From: Spirochaetota bacterium
Lineage (GTDB): Bacteria > Spirochaetota > UBA4802 > UBA5550
DNA length: 64,000 nucleotides
Direction of reading: 5' to 3'
Assembly (NCBI GenBank): GCA_016928865.1
Contig: JAFGJX010000120.1
Span: 1 to 64,000, forward strand
Shown piece after piece: positions 24,345-33,639 of the stretch (positions are counted from its first letter, which is position 1; each line of letters starts with the position of its first letter). The notes under the pieces were generated by a model. That model saw nothing but the letters and a program-made list of their open reading frames with translations. It did no database searches and had not been told where the DNA came from. The translations under genes were made by a program, and so were the position numbers.

Positions 24345-26456
24345 ATGCTCAAGGAATACAAAGCTGAACAGATACGGAATATCGCCATCATTGGCCACGG
24401 CGGAACCGGCAAATCGACCCTGTTCGATGCCATGCTTATGGCAGGCGGGAAAATTGACAGGATAGGAAATCCGAACCAGGGGACACTCACCTCCGATTAT
24501 GATGAGGATGAAAAGAAGAAGATGATGTCCATACGGAGCGCGCTCGGCTTCGTGGAGATCGACGGCGTCAAGATAAACATTATTGATACGCCGGGCACGG
24601 CCGACTTCATCGGCGAGGCCCGGGCAGCCATCCAGGTCGCGGAGGCGGTTGTCCTCGTCGTTGATTCTGTTGACGGCGTTCAGATCGAGACGGAAAAGGC
24701 GTGGCGGTACCTCGCGGAACGCGGCATCCCGCGGATTATATTTGTCAATAAGATGGACAAGGAGCGGGCAAGCTACCAGAAGGTCATGGATAACCTCAAA
24801 TCCGCATTCAAGGCCAATATTGCGCCGCTCTCGGTTCCCGCGGGCGAGGGGGAAAAATTCAACGGTATAATCGATATTTTACAGATGAAGCTCCAGACAT
24901 CCAAGCCCGGCGCGAAAGACGTGACGGTGGGGGAAGTCCCGGCTGATATGAAGGCGAAGGCCGAAGAGGAACGCAACAAGCTGATCGAGGTTGCTGCGGA
25001 AGCGGATGACGCACTGATAGAGAAGTTTCTGGAAGGAGGCACCCTGACGGACGAAGAGGTGCGACGAGGCGTCCAGGTTCAGCTCGCAAGCGGCAAGCTC
25101 CAGCCGGTCGTGTGCGGGTCCTCTCTGTCTGCAGTTGGCGTGAAAAACCTCCTTCAGGTCGTCAAGGAGTTCGTGCCATCGCCGAAAATGGGAGCGGAAT
25201 ACGTCGGGCATGACCCGGACGATGCGGCAAAGGAGATAAAAGTCCAATCCGGAGAGGGCGGGCCCCTGGCCGCTGTTGTCTGGAAAACATATATCGATCA
25301 GTATGCCGGCCGCTTTACCTATCTGAAGGTCATATCCGGGAGCCTCCTTCCTGACAGCGAGGTTCTGAACGCTAACAAGAAATACAAGGAGCGTACTTCA
25401 AAGGTATATTCCATGATTGGCAACAAGCAGGAGGATGCGCCGAAGATTAATGCCGGCGATATCGGCGTGGTAGTCAAACTCGATAAAACATCAACCGGCG
25501 ATACCCTGTGCGATTCCAAGAGCCCGGTGGCTATCGACCTGATACAGCTTCCAAACCCGGTATTTTCCTACGCTATCGAGATGGTCAACAAGGCGGATGT
25601 TGATAAGGTCGGTCAATTTTTCAACAGAGTGACGGAGGAGAATCCTACTCTAACCTATGCCCATAACGCAGAGACGGCGGAGTCCGTCCTTTCAGGCATG
25701 GGTGAAATCCAGCTCGGGATCGTCCTGAACGCCCTCAAGGAGAAGAACAAGATCGAAGTCGTGACCAGGGAGCCCAGGGTGCCGTACCGGGAGACCATCA
25801 CGAAAAAGGCCGAATCCAACTACCGCCACAAGAAGCAGTCGGGCGGACACGGGCAGTTTGGCGAGGTATACATCAGGCTGGCCCCGCGCCAGCGCGGTTC
25901 CGGGTTTGAATTCAAGGAGACAATCTTCGGCGGAGCGATACCGAAGCAGTATATCCCCGGCGTTGAAAAGGGCCTCGTCGAAGCGCTTGAGGAGGGCGTG
26001 CTGGGCAAGTTCCCGGTCGTGGACGTCGAGGTCGAGCTGTACGACGGTAAATATCATGACGTTGACTCGTCGGAGCTCTCCTTCAAGATAGCCGCGCGCA
26101 CGGCGTTTAAAATGGGAATGGAAAAGGCGGGCCCGCAGCTCCTGGAACCTGTCATGGACGTGAGCATCTATGTCGACAAGGAATTCATGGGAGACATCCT
26201 GAGCGATGTTACGAGCCGCCGCGGCAAGGTGCTCGGCATGGACAGCGGCGATGATTCCGGCGGCGGAGTATCGGTCATCAGGGCCCAGATCCCGCTTGCC
26301 GAGATGCTGCGCTACAGCATCGACCTGCGCGGCATGACGAGCGGCAAGGCGACGTTCGAAATGAAGTTCTCCCACTATGATCCGATCTCCGGCAGGGAAG
26401 CGGACAACGTGCTGGCAGCACGCAGGAAGCTGCTCGAAGAAGAGGCCGCCAAGTAG
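24345..26456 (+). CDS. elongation factor G-like GTPase (EF-G2 type)
   Basis: The 703-residue translational GTPase has the five-domain order of EF-G. The P-loop is GHGGTGKST rather than GHIDAGKT of canonical EF-G, and this variant marks the EF-G2-like paralogue group. G3 is DTPGTADFIGE and G4 is NKMD. The late segment HKKQSGGHGQFGEVYI and the C-terminal DVTSRRGKVLG match domains IV and V. A strong GGGAGG precedes ATG 24345 by 6 bases. No str operon genes (rpsL, rpsG, tuf) are near, which also fits a paralogue. A role in translation under special conditions is inferred. Confidence 0.9.
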   Translation: MLKEYKAEQIRNIAIIGHGGTGKSTLFDAMLMAGGKIDRIGNPNQGTLTSDYDEDEKKKMMSIRSALGFVEIDGVKINIIDTPGTADFIGEARAAIQVAEAVVLVVDSVDGVQIETEKAWRYLAERGIPRIIFVNKMDKERASYQKVMDNLKSAFKANIAPLSVPAGEGEKFNGIIDILQMKLQTSKPGAKDVTVGEVPADMKAKAEEERNKLIEVAAEADDALIEKFLEGGTLTDEEVRRGVQVQLASGKLQPVVCGSSLSAVGVKNLLQVVKEFVPSPKMGAEYVGHDPDDAAKEIKVQSGEGGPLAAVVWKTYIDQYAGRFTYLKVISGSLLPDSEVLNANKKYKERTSKVYSMIGNKQEDAPKINAGDIGVVVKLDKTSTGDTLCDSKSPVAIDLIQLPNPVFSYAIEMVNKADVDKVGQFFNRVTEENPTLTYAHNAETAESVLSGMGEIQLGIVLNALKEKNKIEVVTREPRVPYRETITKKAESNYRHKKQSGGHGQFGEVYIRLAPRQRGSGFEFKETIFGGAIPKQYIPGVEKGLVEALEEGVLGKFPVVDVEVELYDGKYHDVDSSELSFKIAARTAFKMGMEKAGPQLLEPVMDVSIYVDKEFMGDILSDVTSRRGKVLGMDSGDDSGGGVSVIRAQIPLAEMLRYSIDLRGMTSGKATFEMKFSHYDPISGREADNVLAARRKLLEEEAAK

Positions 26457-26462
26457 GTTGCG

Positions 26463-26498
26463 GCCGCGCCGCCGATGAGGGTGCTGATGCGGCGCGGC
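26463..26498 (+). terminator. GC-rich stem downstream of the EF-G2 gene
   Basis: GCCGCGCCGC (26463-26472) pairs with GCGGCGCGGC (26489-26498) around a 16-base loop. There is no U-tract, so it may attenuate rather than stop transcription into the next gene. Confidence 0.35.
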
Positions 26499-26521
26499 GG
26501 CCATTGGGTATCGAACAGCCT

Positions 26522-27790
26522 ATGAACATCATCATATTTGAAGATGGGCTCCACGACAACTTTTATCCTCTTTCTCTGACCCGCCCGCTGTGGGATCTCA
26601 GGTCAGGATTCTTCTCGTTTCGCGAGCGGCTGGAGGTGTGGATCAGGAATGACCCCCGCCTCTCGGGAAGCGACTGCTACTACTTCACCAGGGACTACCT
26701 GGCCCCCTGGTTCAGGGAACAATACCCGGGTGTGCGGATTAATGATTACTCTGTTTTTGAGTCGGACGGTGATGCCCTGTTCATCAACGCGGTGCGCTAT
26801 CCTTCTGCAGCGGATTTCGGCATTGAAAAGGGGAGTGCCCTGACAAGTGACGGGGTCGTTGCTGCCGCTTGTGCGGATTGCAGTGCGATGAGGGGTATTA
26901 CTGGCTCGATAGCAGGTACACTCGCGGGATTGGGGCTGCGCGAGGTCCGTCTTCCTGAAAGCGGCGACGCCGTATCCGGCAGTAAGGCCGGATATATATG
27001 GAATCTGGTTGACCGCAATCCAGATATTATTCGGGAGGATTTCAGGCTGTCCGGGCTCCGCGGCAATGGAAACGGACGGAAAGATGTAACTATTTCAGGA
27101 GATCCGGGTCAGGTTTATATTGAAGATGGCGCGGAATTCGATCCGTTTGTCAGTATCGACGCAACCGCGGGACCGGTAGTGATTGGCTCGGGAACGAAGG
27201 TGCATTCCTTCACCCGGATCGAGGGTCCCTGCGTGATCGGGAGGAATTGCCTCATCCTCGGCGCAAAAGTGCGTGCAGGCACAACAATCGGCGAGTGTTG
27301 CAGGATCGGGGGAGAAATCGAGCAGTCAATATTTCAGGGTTTCAGCAACAAGTACCATGACGGATTTATAGGACATTCCTTCGTTGGCGAGTGGGTCAAT
27401 CTGGGGGCCCTCACCACCAACAGCGATCTGAAAAATAATTACACAAACGTGAAGGTATACGTCCCCGGCGCCCGGAAGAGAACGGGTCTCAGAAAGGTGG
27501 GCTGCTTCATAGGAGACCATGTGAAGACCAGTATCGGCACTCTCATAAACACGGGAACCAGCATCGGCACCGGGGCCATGCTCGTGCACGCCGGCCGTCT
27601 GACGCCCGGCCATATCCCGCCCTTCTCCTGGTACATGGATAATGAAGTCGCCCGTACGAACATCGCGGACCCTTTTATCTCGATATGCCGCGAAGCCATG
27701 TGCCGCAGAAATTTCGACATTTCGGAAAATTATATTATATTGATTAATACCGTTTTCGAATTATCTCTGCGCGAAAAGGACCGGCAATGA
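26522..27790 (+). CDS. GlmU-like sugar nucleotidyltransferase with left-handed beta-helix
   Basis: The 422-residue protein has an N-terminal domain of the NTP_transf_4 type (NIIIFEDGLHDNFYPLSLTRP, then DLRSGFFSFRERL) and a C-terminal hexapeptide-repeat helix from about 190. That helix shows IGSGTKVHSFTRIEGPCVIG and INTGTSIGTGAMLVHAG. The usual LAAGxGTRM loop of GlmU is absent, as in this subfamily. It probably makes or modifies a nucleotide sugar for the envelope. ATG 26522 is preferred over TTG 26504. Its stop overlaps the next start in ATGA (27787-27790), so the two genes are coupled. Confidence 0.8.
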   Translation: MNIIIFEDGLHDNFYPLSLTRPLWDLRSGFFSFRERLEVWIRNDPRLSGSDCYYFTRDYLAPWFREQYPGVRINDYSVFESDGDALFINAVRYPSAADFGIEKGSALTSDGVVAAACADCSAMRGITGSIAGTLAGLGLREVRLPESGDAVSGSKAGYIWNLVDRNPDIIREDFRLSGLRGNGNGRKDVTISGDPGQVYIEDGAEFDPFVSIDATAGPVVIGSGTKVHSFTRIEGPCVIGRNCLILGAKVRAGTTIGECCRIGGEIEQSIFQGFSNKYHDGFIGHSFVGEWVNLGALTTNSDLKNNYTNVKVYVPGARKRTGLRKVGCFIGDHVKTSIGTLINTGTSIGTGAMLVHAGRLTPGHIPPFSWYMDNEVARTNIADPFISICREAMCRRNFDISENYIILINTVFELSLREKDRQ

Positions 27791-28689
27791 ACCGGCACGC
27801 TGACATACAGATATCGCTCACGCTGCTGATCTCCTTTTTTATCCACCTGGTTCTCCTGGCCGGCTTCATCGCGCCGCAGCTCGATGACATGTGGGGAAAC
27901 GTGAGACTTCTCAAGCAACTTTTCGGGGACGGGGCCGCATCGCGGGATATTATTGTCAACATCAACCAGGATGACCGGCGGGTTGTTACTCCGGAGACAC
28001 TCCTCTCCGACCGCGATTCGTCGGCGAAAGGGTATATTACGAAGAAGACCGGAAACCGCTGGCTCAACAATTCGCTTGATTTCAGGGCTCTCAGGGGAGA
28101 CCGGGCCCAGGGCAGGGGCGCTGACGCCACGGCGTCAGGCGCGGGGAGGGAGCGCGTACTGCAGTCGGACGAATCAGAGATGACCGCAGTAATCGAGCGG
28201 AACGACGCGGCGGGCGGCCGTGCGGGAAACTACGGCCTGTTTGACGAGACCCTCATTCCGGACAAGAACGACGTCACCCGCGAAAACGCCCTTTTCTATT
28301 CGAATGACGGTCGCTTCAGCTTTAACACCGTCAAGTTCAAGGACTTCAGGTATTTCCTGAACATGAAGAGCAAGATCGCATCGAACTGGTACCCGCCGGA
28401 TATGGCGAGAGCCATCATGCACGGCTATAACCCGCTCTCGGGGGCCTACACGCCCGGGAGCACGCGCATCATGGCTATCCCGAGCCAGGAAGTCAAGACG
28501 GTGTTTGTCCTCGATAAAAATGGCGACGTCATCCATATACAGATACTCGATTCGCTCGGCCAGAAGCCGCTCAACGCTTCCTGCTATGACGCCATCAGAC
28601 TTTCTAAGAATTTCGGCCCCCCGCCCCGGGAATTGCTGAAGGGCGATGTGCTGGTGATCCCTTTCATATTCGGGTACTACGTGTATTGA
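27787..28689 (+). CDS. TonB-like energy-transducer family protein
   Basis: In 300 residues there is an N-terminal signal-anchor helix (about 9-31), a charged and disordered periplasmic middle (about 45-165), and a C-terminal TonB-like domain (about 215-300) with VFVLDKNGDVIHIQILDSLG and SKNFGPPPREL, a pattern of TonB_C folds. The middle lacks the proline-rich spacer of classical TonB. No ExbB/ExbD is adjacent, though a TolQ/ExbB homologue lies at 50783. Its ATG overlaps the stop of the nucleotidyltransferase. The role may be structural rather than energy transfer. Confidence 0.65.
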   Translation: MNRHADIQISLTLLISFFIHLVLLAGFIAPQLDDMWGNVRLLKQLFGDGAASRDIIVNINQDDRRVVTPETLLSDRDSSAKGYITKKTGNRWLNNSLDFRALRGDRAQGRGADATASGAGRERVLQSDESEMTAVIERNDAAGGRAGNYGLFDETLIPDKNDVTRENALFYSNDGRFSFNTVKFKDFRYFLNMKSKIASNWYPPDMARAIMHGYNPLSGAYTPGSTRIMAIPSQEVKTVFVLDKNGDVIHIQILDSLGQKPLNASCYDAIRLSKNFGPPPRELLKGDVLVIPFIFGYYVY

Positions 28690-28707
28690 CCCGCACGGCG
28701 GCGAATC

Positions 28708-30999
28708 CTATTCCCGATCGAGCAGGTCTTTCACCGTCAGGTCGCCGACCGCTTTTTTCCTGCTCGCGGCTATCTGTTTAAAGAGCGTGTCAAGAAAGTG
28801 CCTGAGCCTGGATTTTCCCGGTGTAACCGGCATGTCAAGGCTGATGTGCATGATGGCATCGATGACCCTGTTCAGCTTCATGTTCTTCGGGCTGTTCGCG
28901 GGAAGGTACTCCTGGTCGCCGTTCTGCAATATGATTTTCGAGTTGATCAAAAGCTCGAGATAGCGTTCTATCTGATCGGTTTTGACTCCCGTGCCTTTCT
29001 GCAGTGCTTTCAGGGACGTCGCCCCGCCGCCGCGCTCAAACGTGTGGTAAATCTGCATGAGGGTCATGATGCCGTAATAGACATGGAGGTCGTCCCTGTC
29101 CCTGGATGCCGTTTTCAGGCTTCGGTATGATTCCGGATGCACCAGGGTGTAGGAGACTTCCGCGCCGAACAGCATGATCATGGATGATGCGTGCACCATG
29201 ATCAGGAAGAGAGGTATCGCCGCCAGGGCGCCGTAGATGGCGAAGGTGCCCTGTGCGAATCCCCTGACGTATACGATGAAGAGCAGAATGAAGATGACCC
29301 ACACCGCTGCGGTGAACGAGGCCCCGATTGCCGCGGGCCTGAATGGCACCTTGATATTGGGGAGAGTGATATAGGCGATCAGGAAGAGGAGCCATATGAA
29401 GCCGAATGGCGCGAGAAAGTTGATTATCGTATATCCGAAATTTTTCCCTTTCGTGATTGTTTCCCATGAACCACCTCTGTCGGTTGATGCCATGATGGTG
29501 CCGGTGTCGCCGATGGCCCACAGGCGGTTGTTGCGGTACATAAGCTGGTTGATACGCATGGCCGGCATCTTCCTCCTTTCCCAGCTCGCGCCGCCGTTTC
29601 CGGTCCTGATGACGGCCCCGTTTTCGCCGCCCACGATTCCCTCCTCCGGGTTATAGAACCACGCGGTGTAATACGCGTTATTGTCGAATCTCCTGGCCTT
29701 CCATTTCAAACCACCGTCGTCTGAGTGGAGGAGCAGGCCGTCTCCTCCCGTGAGCCATATCCTGCTCTCGTCGATGAAAAATGCGCAGTAGATGTTTTCC
29801 GGGCGGTTGTGGCGTTTCGCCTCATCCAGCAGCGATTGCTCCCACGTTTTTCCGCCGTCCGCAGTCGTCAGTATCGTCCCCCGGCTGCCGGTGATGATCC
29901 CCTTTTCCCGGTAGAACGCGATCGAGTAGAAATTCGGCCGTCCCTCCCACTCCTGCGCCTCCCAGCTTGCTCCCCCGTCGGCGGTCGTCATCACGATGCC
30001 GCCTTCCGCGGCGATAAACCCGCGGGTATCGCTCACCATGCGGATCGCGTTGAAGTTGATGGAGCCGAATTTATGCAGCTGCCAGGTTATGCCGCCGTCA
30101 TCGGTGATGAGGAGCATCCCGTCGGTCCCGGCGATCCATCCCCTGGTGCCGATGAACTGCACGTCCCGGTATCGTATCTTCTTTAATTCAACGGGTTCGA
30201 GGCGAAGGTCCTGCTCCGTGAATGTCGCGGTGGAGTAGTCATACGAATATATCCGCTGATTGCCCAGGTCGATTCTGCCGCCGTCGGCGGTCACGCCGGT
30301 CAGGCGTATCTTGCCTGTCTCCGTTTCAAGCAGTGTTGATCTGTCTCCCACGACCCAGAGCCGGCCCTCGGCGTTAACGGCGCCGGCGTTGTAGCTGGGT
30401 GATGAGAGCGCCGCGGAGAGCTGGGTCGCGACGGTCATGCCCGCGGCCAGCATGATGGGGCCGAGGGTGAGGGCTGCCCAGTAATAGACGATCTTCAGGA
30501 ATATGGGGCGTCCCTGTCTTACCTTCCAGATCCTGTTCATCGATTTTTCCATGGTGCGGAGCATGGCTGTCGCCGAAAATATCATGACCGCAGCGCTTAT
30601 CCCCCCGATTTTCCCCGCGTTTTCAATGAGTCCCAGAATGGCGTCGAATATCGGGTCAATGTTTATCTTGATGTTATGCTCTGTCATGAACAGGAGGATG
30701 CTGTCAAAGAGCTCCTTCCTGTTCTGCCCCATCCCGTAGTAGAGGGAGTAGAAAGAAAGGGCGACTGTCAGTGCGGGGACCAGTGAGAGGATGAGCGTAT
30801 AGGTTATGGATGATGCTTCTGTGGGGCAGTCGTCCCTGATAAATTTACGCCCGGCAACAATGAGTACTTTGGCCGCTTTTATTATGCGGCCGAGCATTCC
30901 GGGGAACACGCCGCCACCATGGCAGATGTTCCTGACAAGTCCGCGGGCCTTTCCCATGGTTCCCGCCACTCTTTTTTTGATCTGTTTTTTCCATTTCAT
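28708..30999 (-). CDS. YihY/RNase BN-family membrane protein with inserted Asp-box beta-propeller
   Basis: In 763 residues the YihY membrane domain is split. Helices at about 62-88, 132-155 and 166-192 come first. A soluble insert follows (about 205-515), then helices at about 522-545, 555-580 and 590-615. The insert contains six Asp-box/YCF48-like repeats, each ending in a G-G-x-(S/T/K)W motif: TDDGGITW, TADGGASW, TADGGKTW, SDDGGLKW, TGNGGASW and TDRGGSW. The C-terminus (about 640-763) is a winged-helix-like region. AGGAG lies 7 bases before ATG 30999. The catalytic label 'RNase BN' is historic and not supported; the propeller may bind a ligand or protein outside the membrane. Confidence 0.85.
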   Translation of the reverse strand: MKWKKQIKKRVAGTMGKARGLVRNICHGGGVFPGMLGRIIKAAKVLIVAGRKFIRDDCPTEASSITYTLILSLVPALTVALSFYSLYYGMGQNRKELFDSILLFMTEHNIKINIDPIFDAILGLIENAGKIGGISAAVMIFSATAMLRTMEKSMNRIWKVRQGRPIFLKIVYYWAALTLGPIMLAAGMTVATQLSAALSSPSYNAGAVNAEGRLWVVGDRSTLLETETGKIRLTGVTADGGRIDLGNQRIYSYDYSTATFTEQDLRLEPVELKKIRYRDVQFIGTRGWIAGTDGMLLITDDGGITWQLHKFGSINFNAIRMVSDTRGFIAAEGGIVMTTADGGASWEAQEWEGRPNFYSIAFYREKGIITGSRGTILTTADGGKTWEQSLLDEAKRHNRPENIYCAFFIDESRIWLTGGDGLLLHSDDGGLKWKARRFDNNAYYTAWFYNPEEGIVGGENGAVIRTGNGGASWERRKMPAMRINQLMYRNNRLWAIGDTGTIMASTDRGGSWETITKGKNFGYTIINFLAPFGFIWLLFLIAYITLPNIKVPFRPAAIGASFTAAVWVIFILLFIVYVRGFAQGTFAIYGALAAIPLFLIMVHASSMIMLFGAEVSYTLVHPESYRSLKTASRDRDDLHVYYGIMTLMQIYHTFERGGGATSLKALQKGTGVKTDQIERYLELLINSKIILQNGDQEYLPANSPKNMKLNRVIDAIMHISLDMPVTPGKSRLRHFLDTLFKQIAASRKKAVGDLTVKDLLDRE

Positions 31000-31241
31000 G
31001 ACGATGCTCCTGGGATGGGATGCTGGGAACGAGTAGTAAATATGACTATATTCCCGCGCCGGTGGTCAACAAGATTTTACTTCACAATGACATGCAGTAC
31101 CATCCCCGGATAAAAGGGCAGATAAATGAGGATAACCCGGGCCCGGGCGCGCATTTTTAATTGACAAAAAAATGATGCTTCACTAAGGTGCCAGACACTG
31201 CGTGCAAAGTAATCAATTTTTATAAAAAGGATGTGATCTGG

Positions 31242-31517
31242 ATGACGAGCCCTTTAGAAGTCGAAGTGAACGGCGATATCGAAAAAGCCTTCAAGAATCT
31301 GAAGAAAAAGATGGCATTTGAAGGCATTTTCAAAGAGCTGAAGAGGCGCCGCTACTATGAGAAGCCGAGTGAAGAAAAAAAGCGGAAGAAAGAAGAAGCG
31401 GAGCGCCGCAGGCTGAAAAAGATACGCCGCATGAACGTGTCCTCGGGCAGGATAAAGCGGGCCCCCGCGCGGGGCGGACGGGAATCCTCCCGTGATGAAA
31501 GTAGCACCGAATCATAA
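31242..31517 (+). CDS. rpsU: 30S ribosomal protein bS21
   Basis: From ATG 31242 the protein has 91 residues. It carries the bS21 core VEVNGDIEKAFKNLKKKM followed by ELKRRRYYEKPSEEKKRKK and RRLKKIRR. The usual length is about 70, so the C-terminus is extended by a basic then Ser/Glu-rich tail. bS21 binds near the anti-Shine-Dalgarno region of the small subunit and aids initiation. A frame starts at 31188, but the family N-terminus begins here. A TTGACA at 31161 may be its promoter, though the -10 is weak. A perfect terminator follows. Confidence 0.93.
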   Translation: MTSPLEVEVNGDIEKAFKNLKKKMAFEGIFKELKRRRYYEKPSEEKKRKKEEAERRRLKKIRRMNVSSGRIKRAPARGGRESSRDESSTES

Positions 31518-31530
31518 GAGAAATGAATAC

Positions 31531-31577
31531 TGTACAGACAAAAAAATCCGGCATTGCCGGATTTTTTTGTCTGTACA
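31531..31577. terminator. 47-bp palindromic bidirectional terminator
   Basis: TGTACAGACAAAAAAATCCG... opens a perfect 23-bp stem (31531-31553) with one loop base (31554) and the matching arm (31555-31577). The A7 and T7 runs sit within the stem, so an intrinsic terminator forms on either strand. It lies 13 bases after the rpsU stop and separates rpsU from rarA. Confidence 0.9.
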
Positions 31578-31605
31578 ATTGAAGCGAGCACCCGTATAAC
31601 GAAGT

Positions 31606-32889
31606 ATGGAAACGAAAGACACCTTCAGTCCCCTTGCGGACCGGTGCCGGCCCCGGACCATTGAAGAGTTCGTCGGGCAGGAGCACCTCCTGTCGGAGCA
31701 CAAGATCCTGAAAACCATTATAGACAAGGGCGCGGCCTTTTCGCTCATTCTCTGGGGCGAGCCCGGCTCCGGCAAAACGACGCTGGCGCGTCTGATAGCG
31801 TCATACTGCAGCATGGACTCCCATTTCCTGAGCGCCATATCCGCGGGCGTGGCCGATGTGCGCAAGGTCATCGAGAAAGGAAAGCAGAACCGGGAGAAGG
31901 GCGTGCAGACCCTGCTTTTCCTGGACGAGATACACCGGTTCAACAAGGCCCAGCAGGACTCCGTGCTCGGTTCCGTCGAGTCCGGCGATATCATCCTTGT
32001 CGGCGCGACCACGGAGAACCCCTCCTTCAACGTTATATCGCCGCTCCTGTCGCGCACCAGGGTGCTGAAGCTCTCACGGTTGTCGGAAAAGAATCTCCTC
32101 GATATACTCGACCAGGCGATGCGCGGGGACGAGGTGCTGAAGGAGGGGAACGCCCGTTTTGAAGAGGATTCCACGAAGGAAAAGCTCGTGGCCATTTCCA
32201 ACGGCGACGCACGGCGCATGCTCAACATCCTGGAGACGGCGTTCGCCCTGTCGCAGGACGGCATCATCACCCCGGCGCATCTCGAGGAGGCGGTGCGCAA
32301 CAGCATGCTCTATTACGACAGGGCGGGCGACCGTCACTACGACACCATCTCCGCGTTCATCAAGTCGCTCAGGGGCTCGGACCCCGACGCAGCGGTCTAC
32401 TATCTGGCGCGGATGATACTCTCGGGCGAGGACCCGGTTTTCATCGCCCGGCGGATGGTGATCTTCGCCTCGGAGGACATCGGGAACGCTGCGCCGAACG
32501 CGCTCACCCTGGCGGTTTCCGCCATGACCGCGACCCAGAACATCGGCCTGCCGGAGGCCCGGATTATCCTTGCGCAGTGCGCCACGTTTCTCGCCTCCGC
32601 GCCGAAGAGCAACGCCTCATACCTCTCCGTGGAGGCGGCCCTGTCCGCGGCAAAGGACTCGAACTATGAGATACCCCTGCACCTCAGGAACGCGCCAACG
32701 GACCTGATGAAAAAGCTCGGGTACCACAAGGGCTACAAGTATCCCCATGATTATGACCGCCATTTCGTAAAGGAGCAGTATCTTCCCGACGAGCTGAAGG
32801 GGGATGTCTTTTACCGGCCAACGGAGGAAGCAGGGGAGAAGGCGATACGCGAGCGCCTGAAGTCACTATGGCCGGAGCGGTATAAGTAA
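31606..32889 (+). CDS. rarA: replication-associated recombination protein A (RarA/MgsA)
   Basis: This 427-residue AAA+ ATPase acts at stalled replication forks. Walker A is GEPGSGKTTLAR, Walker B is LLFLDEIHRFNKAQQD, and the sensor region is GATTENPSFNVISPLLSR with the arginine finger. The C-terminal MgsA_C domain runs from about 250 with YLARMILSGEDPVFIARR and HLRNAPTDLMKKLGYHKGY. The domain order and length match the family. It follows the rpsU terminator and is followed closely by a transglutaminase-like gene. Confidence 0.95.
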   Translation: METKDTFSPLADRCRPRTIEEFVGQEHLLSEHKILKTIIDKGAAFSLILWGEPGSGKTTLARLIASYCSMDSHFLSAISAGVADVRKVIEKGKQNREKGVQTLLFLDEIHRFNKAQQDSVLGSVESGDIILVGATTENPSFNVISPLLSRTRVLKLSRLSEKNLLDILDQAMRGDEVLKEGNARFEEDSTKEKLVAISNGDARRMLNILETAFALSQDGIITPAHLEEAVRNSMLYYDRAGDRHYDTISAFIKSLRGSDPDAAVYYLARMILSGEDPVFIARRMVIFASEDIGNAAPNALTLAVSAMTATQNIGLPEARIILAQCATFLASAPKSNASYLSVEAALSAAKDSNYEIPLHLRNAPTDLMKKLGYHKGYKYPHDYDRHFVKEQYLPDELKGDVFYRPTEEAGEKAIRERLKSLWPERYK

Positions 32890-32922
32890 CGCCCCGGTGT
32901 TTGCCGAATGAACTGATTCAAT

Positions 32923-33615
32923 ATGGATACTATCGAACAATATCTCAAACCGACATATTTCATTGACTGTGATGACCCTTCCATCATCAGTCGCACACGA
33001 TCTATCATCGGGCCTGACGACGGCGACATCGAAAAAGCCGTGAAGCTCTTCTATGCCGTGCGGGACGGGATTCCGTATAATCCCTATCGGACCTCGTTCG
33101 AACGGGATCACTACCGGGCCAGCTTCATCCTGAAACAGGGGGACGGCTTTTGCGTGCAGAAGGCCATACTTCTCGCGGCGCTTTCGCGTGCAGCGGGCGT
33201 GCCATGCCGTCTCAGGTTCGCCGATGTGCGCAACCACCTGGTGACCAGGCAGCTCAGGGAATTGATGCAGACCGACGTGTTTGCCTTTCACGGCTACAAC
33301 GAGTTCAACCTCGGTGAGAGATGGATAAAGGCCACGCCCGCGTTCAACCTGTCCCTGTGCGAAAAGTTCGGCATTCACGCGCTTGATTTCAACGGCCGCG
33401 ATGATTCAATCCTCCATCCTTTTGACCAGCGGGGAAACCGGCACATGGAATACCTGCGGGATTACGGTCCCTTTGACGACCTGCCTTTTGAAATGATGAT
33501 GGCGGAATACCACCGGCACTATCCGCACCTTGCCGCGCTCATTGAGAGGGCGGGCGCGGGAGGCGCGCGGCCGGGCGATTTCGAGCGGGAAGCGGGTGAG
33601 GAGAACGACGGCTGA
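32923..33615 (+). CDS. transglutaminase-like (papain-fold) protein
   Basis: The 230-residue protein has the Cys in GDGFCVQKAILLAALSRAAG and the His in FAFHGYNEF. After the second comes RWIKATPAFNLSLC. In most transglutaminase-like proteases that region has Asp (W..VDPT); here a Thr replaces it. Sister proteins known to me share KATPAFx..LC and a later DFNGRDD, so this is a subfamily trait and not a local mutation. Whether it is active is uncertain. No signal peptide is visible. The start follows the rarA stop by 33 bases. Confidence 0.75.
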   Translation: MDTIEQYLKPTYFIDCDDPSIISRTRSIIGPDDGDIEKAVKLFYAVRDGIPYNPYRTSFERDHYRASFILKQGDGFCVQKAILLAALSRAAGVPCRLRFADVRNHLVTRQLRELMQTDVFAFHGYNEFNLGERWIKATPAFNLSLCEKFGIHALDFNGRDDSILHPFDQRGNRHMEYLRDYGPFDDLPFEMMMAEYHRHYPHLAALIERAGAGGARPGDFEREAGEENDG

Positions 33616-33639
33616 GCGCCGGAGAACCAGGGGGATCAT

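Noticed and set aside
28708-30999. YihY gene as an assembly chimera
   Set aside because: The frame is intact with normal codon use throughout, and helices on both sides complete a YihY domain.
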